DNA of 64,000 nucleotides from Trichosporon coremiiforme (lineage: Eukaryota > Basidiomycota > Tremellomycetes > Trichosporonales > Trichosporonaceae): NCBI GenBank assembly GCA_039545355.1, contig BCJJ01000006.1:930001-994000 (forward strand). Direction: 5' to 3'. The position numbers and the translations under genes were made by a program. The notes under the pieces were generated by a model, which was given only the letters and a program-made list of their open reading frames with translations, ran no database searches and was not told the DNA's origin. Of this stretch, positions 42,316 to 53,390 are shown piece by piece; position 1 is the first letter of the stretch, and each line of letters begins with the position of its first letter.

Positions 42316-43851
42316 TTATGGGATGATCTTGCCGGCGGCGTTGAAGCCTTCAAACTCCCGGCCGGCCACGATCCAGCCCTTGAAGGGCGCGTCACCGTCG
42401 GTGGTACCGAACTTTTCGCCGTTGCGGAGGAGCTTCTCCCAGCTCTCCGGCACTCCATGAGCGACCTCTCCCCGTAACTGAGCTTTACGAGCACGGTACG
42501 CATCGTCCTTCAGATCGTAATACGTCTTCGCAGCTGCTCTCTCGCTCTCCTCTGGGGAGACCTTCCCTAGCAGAGACAAGTATGCCTGCAGCAGCTCATA
42601 CTTGCACAGGCGGGAGCGCATCTTAGGCTTGACGAGCGTCGTGCCCGGCGCCTTCCAAGCCGAGCTTTGAACGCAGCCATCGACGAGCACCTCGTTCTTG
42701 CCCAGGGAAGGAACTGCAGAGAGACAAATCGGGCTGGTGGCGATGTTCTTGCCCTCGCCCTCAACGGCCAACTTCGAGAACTCGAAGTCTCTGTTTGTGA
42801 GGTGCACCTGTGGCCGGTGGTCGATTGCGAGGCGGCCGAACAACGCGCGCTCCGTTTCCCCCACAATACTGGCGGCGTAAGCCGCCGCATCAGTGCCTTC
42901 CGGTGGCTCAACGCCTCCAACGACGATATGGTCGAGATATATCGGCGTGAAGAGGTTGGAGAGGAGTCCGCCCTGCAAGCCGAGCGCGTTCCAGAGCGCA
43001 ATCTTGTCCGAGCAGCTGAAGCTCACACTCGCTTGAGAGTCCGCCCGCCCCGGTTTCGTCCTGATAGCGCCGTACGTCTCGTACCCTTTGCGTCCACGCA
43101 CGGCCCCGTCTCCAGTTCGCGTCAGCTCTGGGGCCGCAGCAAAAGCGTCTCGCATGGTACTGTCCTGGTGTAGCGCAGTGTGCAACGTCGATGCGTCCCC
43201 ACACTGCCATCAGCTTACCGTCTTAAAAAATGTACGTACCGGAAGAGCCGAAACGTACAGCCAGATCTCTACCCTTGGAGCAAGGGAGAACCGAGACCCG
43301 TCCCAGACAAGGAAGGCGGAGGTGCCTGCGTAGGCGGACTCAGCCTCAGACAGCATCCACCGCATGAAGCCACGGCGCGCCAACACCTCCGCATGACTAT
43401 CATGCAGGGTGTCTCCGAGTGGCGGCAGACGAGCGGCGGGAAGACACTTCACGCCCGTCCCAAGGGCTATCGGGGTGGTTTGCCCGCCCTTGCTGAGCGA
43501 GATTGAGGCGAGGATCGTCCACTCGGCAACGCCGTTGTCGCGAACGCGCGGCTTGCCGTGCGCTGGTAAGCTCGCGTACAGTTCATGAGTTTTCTCAACT
43601 ACTCCATCGGTTTCGGGCTGTGCCACAGAACGCTTGGACTCGGTGGGCTGGGCGTTGATATCACGCTCGAGGTCTGGATCTGGCATACCGCGCACCATGG
43701 CCCAAGCGATGACGTACGGCGAGACCAGACCTGCGGCGATACAATAATTGGTGTTGAATCCGAACAAAGACAGGAAGAGGAATCCAGGGAACGTGAACTG
43801 GAGGAGGCGGTTGCTGAGCTCTTGTCGTGCGACGGTGCGTGCGTTGGGCAT
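42316..43851 (-). CDS. TAD1: tRNA-specific adenosine deaminase Tad1/ADAT1
   Basis: Exons 43240-43851 and 42316-43203 with a 36-nt intron give 499 residues. The ADAR/ADAT deaminase domain is clear: THELYASLPAHGKPRVRDNG, the zinc and catalytic HAE in LHDSHAEVLARRGF, then, restored by splicing, ALPCGDAST with the second zinc ligand, and SCSDKIALWNALGLQGGLLS with the third. Tad1 converts A37 to inosine in tRNA-Ala, the only known role of this subfamily. The start is uncertain: the first ATG (43851) adds a hydrophobic leader (FTFPGFLFLSLFGF) not expected of Tad1, and an ATG at 43698 (MVRGMPDPD) would give 448 residues. Divergent from TAF12. Confidence 0.88.
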
Positions 43852-44133
43852 GCTCTGCGCTTGCTTGTCGGCGGTGAGGGAGATTACAACCTCCACCGTC
43901 TGTGGTCGATCGAAATGTCGAAAACAATGACGTGGGTGTGACACCGTCGCGGTATAAAAGGCTCAGGCTAGTGCGCTCGCTCAGTTGCCACTGTTATCGA
44001 CGGGACCAAATCGGCAACGCCAGGCTGTTTGCTCACTTGCACGCTCGCGCTCACTCGATTGTTGTGAGGTCAGATCGGACAACGATATCAGGACCTGGCG
44101 CATCCAGCTACCCAGAACGCAAAAGACAGCAAC
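43852..44133. promoter_or_regulatory. Shared promoter of TAD1 and TAF12
   Basis: 282 bp between divergent start codons, or 435 bp if TAD1 begins at 43698. A GGTATAAAAGG element at about 43950 on the plus strand is a good TATA box for the TAF12 side. Confidence 0.55.
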
Positions 44134-45537
44134 ATGTCCGCGCGCCCCTCGCCCGCCGGGTCGCCCGCGCCGCGCCCGCCCCCCATCAACCTCGAGGGCA
44201 TCTACGCCAACATCCCGATCCTCATCAACCGCGTACGCAATGGGCAACTTAATGCGAACCAGATTCCGCCAGTGAGTATAGAATAGGCTGCAGGCTTGCG
44301 CTGTCATCACTCCCCGTAGCTTTCTCACTCCATCCCTGCCGCTTGCTCTGTAGGACCCACACAGGAGAGCTAACGCCCAGCTGCGCAACCTGCTCGCGAA
44401 CCATGCGAAGGACATCATCGTCTTCCACGCGCGCTTAGGCAAGCCGAATCCTCTGCTGAGCCTCCCCGACGTGCTGAATCCGACAAAGAAGGTTGGAAAC
44501 AACGAGGCGATCACGACCGAGGCGTTGTTCCTCCAGTCCGTTGCCGCAGGCATGAACCAGGCGAAGAACATCCGCGCTGACCCCGCGTTCGTGACCGCCA
44601 TGGCTGCCAAGCAGGCCGCGCTGAGGAACCAGCAGGTGCGCCCGCCTGCTCCGGCGGCTCAGCCTGCCGCACCGGCCGCACAGCAACAGCAAGCTGCCGC
44701 CGCACAGGCTGCCGCAACGACGGCTGGCACGGCTTCTCCGGCTGGGCCCGGGACAGCGAGTCCCGCGAACGCTTCTCCAGCCTCGACGCCAACCGCGACT
44801 CCGGCAGCGACCCCGGCCACCGCCACTCCAGCCGCGCCGAGTCCTGCCCCACCGCCGCCGAGGCCCCCAGCAGCCCCGAGTATGACGGTGCAGGAGGTGC
44901 GGGACCTGATTTCGCTCACTAACGATGCGCGGAACAGACGCTTCGAGACCGAGCCCGGGCTCAAGCAGCGCTTCCTCTCCAGCTACACGTTCTACCAGAG
45001 ACGGTCGCAGGCGAACGCGGCGCGTGCTGCTCAACCTGCCTCAGGACAGGCGTCGCCCACAACGTCCGCGCCCCCGACGCCTACCGCCCAGCCGGCCCCC
45101 GCTCCCCCTCCCCCCGTACCCGTCCGCCAGCCTTCCCCGCCGAAGGTTATTCCCCCGGAGCCTGAGGGACCTAGACGGAAGAGGAAGCTCCGGGAGTACA
45201 TGAAGGAGACGGCGCCGCACCTCCAGCTCGAGCTGGGTATGGATGATGTGAGTTGGCGTTAGTGCTTTGATCAAACTGACAGCAGGTATTCGGTGAGATC
45301 CTCGACTCGCTCGTGGATACGGCGACGAAGGACGCGATCCGCCTCGCGGCGCACAGGAAGTCGTCTCGCGTCGAGCTCAAGGACATGGCGCTCGTGCTCG
45401 AGAACTACCACGACCTCGTCGTCGACGGCTTCAACGTCCAGGTGCCGAAGAAGGTGCACGTCGAGCCGGAGCGCAAGGGGCGCGGAGTGGTGATGCGCCG
45501 CGGAGGCGCAGCGACAGGGAAGAAGGATGACGAGTAG
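44134..45537 (+). CDS. TAF12: Transcription initiation factor TFIID/SAGA subunit TAF12
   Basis: Exons 44134-44271, 44381-45247 and 45286-45537 give 418 residues. TAF12 is the H2B-like histone-fold subunit that pairs with TAF4 in TFIID and Ada1 in SAGA. The fold is at the C-terminus, starting in exon 3: FGEILDSLVDTATKDAIRLA, AHRKSSRVELKDMALVLE, NYHDLVVDGF. The N-terminus has a helical region (GIYANIPILINRVRNGQLN) and the middle is Pro/Ala/Gln-rich, as is usual for fungal TAF12. Intron 1 could end at 44353 (CTGTAG) or 44380 (GCTAACGCCCAG); I chose the latter for its branch site, the choice adding or removing nine residues in frame. It ends 86 bp from the convergent gene. Confidence 0.88.
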
Positions 45538-45623
45538 AGAGCTAGCTCAGCTAGCATAGCCAGACTTGCCAGACTGTTGTATCTATATCACACACGTACA
45601 TAAAACGTACAAGAGTACATACA

Positions 45624-48309
45624 CTAATACCCGTCGCGGTAGATTGTGAAGCCGATGTCATTCTTATTGTCTTCTGGCCCGGCCTGGGCCCCCGCCTGAG
45701 GACCTGTAGAAGCTGGCGCCGGCGAGGCCGAGACTAGGGGAGGTGGCGAACCAGATGGTGCGGGTGACGTGGGAGAAGCAGGAGACGGGCTTGGCTCCTT
45801 CTCCTTGGTGTTCTTCGCTGGCTCGTTCTTTCGGTGCTCTTGGGAAGTCCTTGTCCCCCCACCGATTTGGTGCACTGCCGTCTCGAGTCCGATGTCGTGC
45901 TCGCCATCCATCCGAGGTTTCAGCAGCCCGAGGATCCTTCTAGGGTCCGGCTCGGGCTCGTAGAAGAACTCCTCGTGGTCCAGGTTAAAGCGCACCTGCT
46001 TCTTCCGTTTCCGCGGCTTCTCTTGCGATGGCGTGAATGACCGGATGGAGTCGGCCACGTCTGTATCAGGCACTTTCTGCGGTGTCAGCTATCCTGCGCA
46101 GGCGTCAGCTCACCTCGTCAGACTCAGACTCCTCCTCGTCAACCTCGATCTCCTCCAGCTCCGGCACCTCGCCGATGCTCTCCAGCCGCTTGTCAACCTC
46201 CTCTACTTCACCAACTCCGAGCCAGACATCAACAGGCGCGATAGTCGGCGTTGGCGGCGCCGGCGTTTTAGGGTCCAGGCTGTTCGTCCCAGGTTGCTGC
46301 AGATACGTCAGACTTGCCCATGCTTCTGGCCGCCGCTTGAAGATTGTCTGCGATAACGTGTGTAATCCTGGCTTGTGATAGGGCGTGGTGGTGGAACCTG
46401 GCGGCAGTGTCGGAGTCTGCGCGTCAGCTGCCCATTACGACATCGTCCAGCGTTTACCCAGGCTCACCCCATACTCACCACTCGACCTGGCCCGCCGCTT
46501 GGCTGGCGACCACCGAGACCGCTTATGCTGGATATGACTTCAGTTGCCATGGCCGGCTTCTCAGCGGAAATGTCTGGCTTGAGCAGCAACTCGTCTTCGG
46601 AGCCGTAGTCCACTGTCTCCTTGTCGTTGCTGGTCTTTTGATCTGGAGACTCGAGCGGTTGGGGCGATTCGAGTCCTGGAGGGGCGAAGTACCAGTATCG
46701 GTTTCCGGTGGTGGGTGACTGGGTGCTTTCTGCAAGAGCTGGACGGACTCTTGGCCGCGTCGATCAGGTGCTCGCAGTCGGTGGTTGACTGGTGGCTTTC
46801 TGGGGCGAGGGATGGGCGTGTGCGACGCAGGGGCTTGGGAACGTAACGTGTGCTTTGACTTACGAGGAGCATAGGGCGTCCGGTCCGCATGGGGCGGAGC
46901 GCTCGAAGGTCCGTCCTGGGAGCTAGCCCGGCGCAAGTCTATCGATGGACGAGAGCGGGATTGAACAAGTCGACTGAGCAGAGGCTCCAGACGGAGACTG
47001 GACTGCTTGCTTGGTGCAGTGTTGTCCTCCCGCTCATCCACGGCATGATGACGCTGAAGGCTGTCACACATGTCTGGTGACCTGAGGCTCGATCGATGGC
47101 GGCCGTAGTCGAGCTCGGACCGCCGCACAGCGCCTGTACAAGGGTTTTCGTTGAAGGCTGTCGACTCTTCAGTGTTCCCAGCCATGGCATCTTGAGGTGT
47201 TGTCGGCGCAAGCAGACTGCTTTCAGCAGTTTGGCCGAGGCCAGGTTGCTTGTTGTATGCATTGAACTCTTCGTATGCGGCCATCGGCTCTTCTGCAATG
47301 CTGTCAGACTCCGTTGGCTCCACCCCTTCAAGTTGCAAAGCGAGCTCGGTACTGGAGGCAACACCTGGCGCTGTCTCCTCATCGAAAGTGAGAGAGTGGA
47401 GGGAATCAGAGAGGTCGTCTCTCAGGGCGTGTCGGGGCAACAGGTCTTCTTGCTGAGGAGGTTGTGGTAGCTGTTCCAAACTCAACTGCGGAGCGCAGAT
47501 GTCTCGGATGACTCTTCCAATGAAGGTCCCGGTCTTATCATGAACAGGAATGGGCTGCGAGTGAAGTTCAGGATGAGGCCGTACACCTTCAGGACTCGGT
47601 ATACCGACGTCCCGGTGGCGCGCTTCCTGTGCGGTGCTGCGTGTAGAAGGCAGAGCGGGCGACAAGGAGAAGGGCATGTTCGGTGGGTAGTATAGCTCGA
47701 CCGGCTCGCCGTTGCAGCTGATGATGCCGTGTGGTGTCCAGAGCAGCTGTATCGGTGCAGGAGGGGGAAGGCATTGCAGCTTGAGAATACACCCTTCATC
47801 TTCACGGTCTGTTGATGCAGCCGGCGGCTCAGGTTCAGGCTCAAACGGCCATTCAGCGGGCAGCGAGGCATTACCATGCCATTGAAGCGAAGGATGTTGT
47901 TGACTTCGGGCGGCAAGGTTGTCAGTGGGCGGGAAAGCTGTTGGAACCGAGGCGATATCAGCACGGGCTGGCCACGACGGGCTCTGGTGTTGGAGCTCTG
48001 CCTGGGGCATCAGCGGGAGTCGGGCAGCGCGACATGTGAGGCCCGCTTGCATACCAGAGGAGGTGTGGCGGATGCTGATTGCGTTGTTGCTTCCTCTGGC
48101 CCGAAACCTAGGTCGTCCCACAATCTTTGACGATTCCGGAGACGATCCCGCCGCACTCGGGCACCGTGGGCTTGAACTCGAGATTTGTCGGGGATGAGGG
48201 AAGGTGTGAGTATAGTGGGGTGAGAGTTAGTGGCTAGGGAATGACCAGACTTGAGAAGGCCGTCGTACTTGGAGTTGAGAGATCGTCGCCGCTTCTTGAT
48301 CGCCAACAT
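45624..48309 (-). CDS. Large proline-rich protein with RVxF-like motif, unknown function
   Basis: Proposed exons are 48055-48309... to be read as 48055-48309, 46479-48001, 46114-46416 and 45624-46076. Introns of 53, 62 and 37 nt have standard ends. Exon 1 is basic (AIKKRRRSLNSKYDGL); the long second exon is disordered; the C-terminus has PEAWASLTYLQQPGTNSLDP, an acidic stretch and RKRKKQVRFNLDHEEFFYEP. KKQVRF matches the RVxF docking motif for protein phosphatase 1, so a PP1 partner is possible but unproven. Exon 2 is not a multiple of three: the frame used at 48001 ends by 46523, while the frame required at 46479 (DQKTSNDKETVDYGSEDELL) is closed by a TGA at 46764-46766. An unseen intron of 3n+2 nt or a frameshift must lie in between. 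I do not recognise the family. Confidence 0.6.
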
Positions 48310-49678
48310 GCCGAGAGTTTATGCAACTGAGAGGTTGTTTGGGAGGCAAGAAGAGATAAGCTGCAGGGTGAGAGTAAAGGAGTGTCAGAAGGCGTTGTGC
48401 AGAGCATGGAGCTAAGTGACGCCAGCCTGTGTCGAGTGACGTGGAAGACGGGGAAGACGCAAGCATTGCCAGCCAGCGGTACACATGTACTACGGCGGAA
48501 CGAGTGTCGGTAAGTGGTGAAAAGGGAAGATGAGTCACCACTGGCTGCCGACCTGCCGTGGTTGCTCCGCACGACTTGCGGGGCTTGCGTCCCCCAGGTC
48601 GCGTGCACAAGGTCACGCGCTCGAGCTCCCTCATCCTGACCTATGGTTTGCGGGCCTGATGACCGGCAGAGCCTGGGCCATGGGCCAGTCGACGACGCCA
48701 CGCGTAGCATTGCTGCGGGACAACGAACATCCGGGCGATCCAGGCGAGTCGTTCTTCCGGAGATCATCCGATCGCTTAATGCTTCAGGTGGCGCCGCGAC
48801 GATCTATGCATGAAACGTCCCTCGACCTCCTACATCCTGCAGAACAGGCCATTGGCAGCGTATGCAACCCCCCTGATCCCTCTGTTATTCCGTATCTTTG
48901 CATTGCTCCAGCTGCGGGCGGGACATCGGTGGGCGTTGAAGCCATTGCACTGCCATTTCCATCGAGCATTCATCGTATGGAACCTTTGCCTTGCTCCCAG
49001 ACCGGCGGGGCTCGGTGCCCTATGCAAGGCACATAGCACATCAGCACCTCGCACATGGTGCAGCGCCTGCACCATGCCCCTCACCGCCGCCGTACCTGCA
49101 TCCCGGCCGGCAGTCGGCCAGCCGGGTCCACCTTTGCCTTCCTGTACCACTGTCTTACCAGCAACCACGAGAACCAACCTCCTCAAGTTCGCATCTGCGC
49201 CCAACACACATTCACTCTTGCGAGCATGCGATCACGCACTCGCCGACGGACGCGACCGACGCTCTCGGCGTGCACCGGCCGCCGTTAACGCCCGTGCAGT
49301 GCAATGCACGACCATATGGCACACCAAGCCGTCCATCGGTGTTTATTCAGCCCTGCACTCCACAGCCTACCGCAGCACGTTTGGAACGCACGCATTGACC
49401 TCTCTGATCACTCACCACTCACCTTTCGCGCAGACCCCTTTGCCATCGCCTCTGACATTATGCCTCTCCTATCGACACTTCCCCCTCTTGGCACGTCACA
49501 CTTTGCTTCTTTCTCGTTCACGTCGCTATCCCCGCCTAGCGCACCCCGTGCGGCACACTCCTTTAAGACTGGCTCTCATCATTCCACTTCAACTCAAGAC
49601 TTTCACTGCTTCGTTACTCCACCTCCCGCTCCTCCAGAACGAACCACCACTTCCCAAAATCAAGGTCGACGTTACTCC
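48310..49678. other. Intergenic between divergent genes; no supported gene
   Basis: 1.4 kb. The right half is strongly C-rich on the plus strand (long leader of the channel gene); the ORFs here are products of that composition. Confidence 0.5.
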
Positions 49679-51499
49679 ATGGCTTCCCCGTTCCCAAGTA
49701 GACCCACCTCTGTTGACGGAGTCCACTTCGTCCAGAGGAGGGACCTCAACCCGCTCCGTCACCGCCCGCACAAGTTCGCAATCTACTTTTTCAATGCGCT
49801 CCGAGCCACCGCCCTCTTCCGCATCTGGCACATGCTCGTCTTCCTCGGAGGATGGTCAGCCATGGTCGTCCTCGTGTCGGAGAAGACGAAGGCAGACCTC
49901 GGTATTCCTACGACTATGATCACTGCGAGTAAGCCTAGCAATAGAGCGACAGCTGACGCTGGCAGGTGCTTGGTGGGTGATACTGTGAAGCTGCGGCAGA
50001 GTGATGCTGGAGGGCGTGGAATGTGGCGCTCAATGGTCCGGGACCCACGACGGTTGCCAAAGGCCCAAATGTGTTTCATGTTTGGCTGACATGTGCGCAG
50101 GTGTGTTGCTCGGTCTCACGCTCAGCTACCGTACTTCGTCGGCGTATGAGCGGTACCAGGAGGGTCGCAGGATGTGGGCTTTGATCATCCTCGCGTCCCG
50201 GAACTGGGCCCGTACCGTCTGGTTCCACTGTCCCGACAGCATGTCCGGCCAGCCGCCGTCTGATCCGCAAGCGAAGGCCCAGGACGAAGCCCGCGCAGTC
50301 ATCGAGAAGAAGACCATCGTGCAGCTTGCTCTTGCCTTCGCTGTTTCGGTCAAGCACTACCTTCGTGGGGAGGAGGGCATCTATTATGAGGACCTCTTCC
50401 ATCTGGTGAGCTTCATCCCCAGCCTCGACCTCCCTTCCGGCATGGCCATGGGCAACGCCACCATCCAGGCAGATTTGCCTTCGCTCAGCTCCAACCACCC
50501 GGCGTATTACCCTCGATTCATGAGCACTCTGAGCAAGGAGCCGACTTACGTCTGTCCCGAGACTCCCGGCTACCTGCGCCCCGCTGACGATGCTCCCGGT
50601 TTCGACTGGAGTTCTCTCTTCAGGTTCCATAAGAAGAACAAGGTTGCAGATGAGGAGAAGGCGCGACAAGCTCAGCGCATTGAGACGGCTCCCATGCCGT
50701 TCGGATGCAACATCATCCCTCTCGAGATCACGATGTTCATGTCGAGTTGGGTCGCAACTATGGAAAAGCGCAAGGTCATCGGTGTCCCGACCATCAACCA
50801 GTTGAACCTCTGTCTGAACCAGCTTAACGAGGCGCTGGCGACGCTAGAGCGCATCCTGACTACGCCAATTCCCTGGTCGTTCAACGCCCACGTCTGGGAG
50901 ATCAGCTGGATCTACTGCCTCGCGCTGCCATTCCAAATCTATGGAGGAGGCTTCGGATACATCAGCATTCCCGCGTGAGTCCTTTTTTGAAGCGGTTTGA
51001 GCTCACACGCAGCACTGTCATCGTTGGTTACATCATTGTTGGATACGCCTCCATTGCCGAGGAGATCGAGCAGCCGTTCGGCTACGTATGTGCTACCCCA
51101 CATCCACCATTTAGCTGACTCCAGGACCGCAATGACCTGAACTTGGGCTACTTCTGCCGCCACATCATCGCCCGCGAGCTCGATGCGATCACCGCCCGCC
51201 CACTCGTCGACCCGGACGAGTACGTCTTTACGAGCAAGAACCGCCCCCTCGGTGATTGCGAGCCCAGTGCGGACCGTCTCGTCGAGAAGGGCGTGGAGGT
51301 TATTCGCGGCCGTCTCGCTGTTACGGGTCTTGTCGGCAGCGGCACGACGGCCAAGGCGTCCCTGCCTTATCCCGAGACACAGGAAAACCTGGCGAACGGC
51401 CCACAGAGGAACGACACCAGGAACTCGCTGTCATATCCGCAGAGAACGTCGCCACTCGCCTGTGCCCGGCCGATGTGCTCCAGCTCGTCATCCGACTGA
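49679..51499 (+). CDS. Bestrophin/RFP-TM-type anion channel (UPF0187)
   Basis: Exons 49679-49928, 50101-50974, 51013-51085 and 51125-51499 with introns of 172, 38 and 39 nt give 523 residues. Bestrophin-type proteins are pentameric chloride/anion channels. Conserved blocks: ATALFRIWHMLVFLGGWSAM (first membrane helix), SVLLGLTLSYRTSSAYERYQEGRRMW (the typical fungal UPF0187 signature), PLEITMFMSSWVATMEKRKV, and WSFNAHVWEISWIYCLALPFQIY with TVIVGYIIVGYASIAEEIEQPFG at the end of the transmembrane part. The C-terminal ~125 residues are cytosolic; the last ~60 are Ser/Thr/Pro-rich. The ATG at 49679 is the first in frame with a good context (CCATGG). Location (plasma or mitochondrial membrane) cannot be decided. 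Confidence 0.9.
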
Positions 51500-52877
51500 G
51501 CCCGCAGCGCCGTTGTGTTGCGCCCCTGCCTCTGTCTTTGCGCGACAGTTCGTTAGCGCTGCCACGGCAGCTCGCCCCAGTTCGCCACTCCATTGCCGAC
51601 GTCCGAAACCATCATCCCCAAACTCCAAACCAAAAGTCGATGCCTCCACTGTTGTCTTTTCATTCCCGCGACGTTTATTCATGTCCACATCACCACGCCC
51701 GGACGCAGTCATGGGGTCCGCGGCCATCAATAGCCTATAGAACTGTCCAGCAGTCTGATGAACTCTACGATACTACCTTACAGTACGAGCCGAGGACGTG
51801 CATCGATCGCAGCAGAAGAACTGACCTTGGTCCTTGCATGCAACCGTCATTCTTCGGCTCTGGGTTTCGATCGGTGAAATATGACGCGGTTGGAGCCGAA
51901 TCTGTGAAAGGCGTCCTCCGACCCCGATACCGACAGTTAAGCCCGTTTTTAAACATTGACGGCCCATTTTGGCGGTACCCACTTCTACCACCGGGGGACG
52001 TGAGATTGCAGGCATTGTGCAGTGCATAGACATGCCCTTGATGCAATACTTCCCCCCTAGCGCCGACGATCAGACGTGCATAGAGCTCTCAAGCAACCGT
52101 CAAAAAGCATGCGGTTTTGGCATTTTAACGGAGTCGTGATCGAGGGCGACTATCGAATGGCTTGCATCAATCCCAGTACACAGGGGCCTAAGGGAGAACG
52201 CGCAACAACACGCCAGGCACTGTGTGCATTCGACCAGATTCGGCGCGTAAGTCGTGCGGCGCTAAAGGGCATTCGCGACCGTGGGAGACAACGAATCTGC
52301 GAAGAGCTGTCTCCGACCTCGATTGGAAAGTTCAGGGCCGTTTTCAGTTGTGATAACCAACTTTCACATCCCACTGACCACTCGCTGAACAGCTTTGAGA
52401 TGCATGCATGAGCTCACAGGTAGGTATGTACTTAATCTACCACGTCCTCGCGAGGGCCGGAGCTTCAAGCTGTATTGGATTCGCTGGGGTAAGTTGAAAT
52501 GGATGGGGTTTTTGGTTTTCCTTAAGCCTGTGGTGGAACGGAGATCTGGACGGCTTGCATCAGCCTCTGGTGCAGGGAAACTGGGCGAACACACGGCAGG
52601 CACTATGTGCAAACGGAAAGAAAGAGCGCGCAAGCCTTTCGTACGCTGCTACACTGTGCGCAACATCCGTGTGCCCGCGCCTCAATGAGCACATGCATAA
52701 GTGTCGTGCGCATAGTAAAATATTGGCATAATCCAGATAATTCCTATGAAATTACTGTTTAAACGCGCTCAGTCGGGGGAGGGAACTTGACAGTCAGACC
52801 GAGTGTGACGTAACACACACTGGAGGACCACTACTTGTCAGCTAACACCACTTGCTAGAGTACTCACCTCGTTGCCC
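51500..52877. other. Intergenic, no gene seen
   Basis: 3' side of the channel gene followed by AT-richer sequence (notably 52,680-52,760). No spliceable ORF. Marks the left border of the gene-poor end of the window. Confidence 0.5.
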
Positions 52878-53390
52878 TACTGGGCGTAGTGGTTCTTGCC
52901 GCCGTACGCGTCCGGCTCCGTGAACCATGCAATGTGGTCCTCGGCAAAGTTGTAATTCTGCCAATAGTGATCGTCGCAGCTACCACCGATCATCGCGTTG
53001 CTGATACGGTGGAAGGTATCGAAGGAAGCCAGAGGACTTCAAACTTGTAGCACCCCTTGTTCGGAGGCTTCGCGTAATAGAACATGTCCTCCGTTTGTAG
53101 TCTCGGACCCCTGGTCGTCCAGAGGGATGGAGACACTACAGGGTTAGCAAGCCGAAGGTTCCGAAATAGAAACCTACCTGGCAGCCCCAGAATCCTTCTT
53201 GTAGAACAGGCAAAGACCCCTAATAACGCCATCCAAGGAATGGCTCCTGAGCACGCAAAGGACTTACGAAAGTCCTCGAACTTTTGGCTGAGTGTGCTGG
53301 CAACCGCGTCCGCCTTCATATAGAGCTCAGACTTGAAGACCTCGGTGGCTCAGCCTTTGCCTTCTTAGGACGACCGTAGGAGTAGCTCAT
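52878..53390 (-). pseudogene. Decayed small gene, unknown family
   Basis: An ATG at 53390 starts SYSYGRPKKAKAEP, but the frame must shift by one to continue into EVFKSELYMKADAVASTLSQ and KFEDF, where a donor GTAAGT follows. Later coding-like blocks sit in different frames: EDMFYYAKPPNKGCYKFEV, then FDTFHRISNAMIGGSCDDHY and WFTEPDAYGGKNHYAQ before TAG at 52878. A well-formed intron (GTGAGT ... GTTAGCTGACAAG) begins just after that stop. The blocks have protein-like composition and the same strand and order, so I read this as one gene with at least two frameshifts. I do not recognise the family. Confidence 0.4.
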
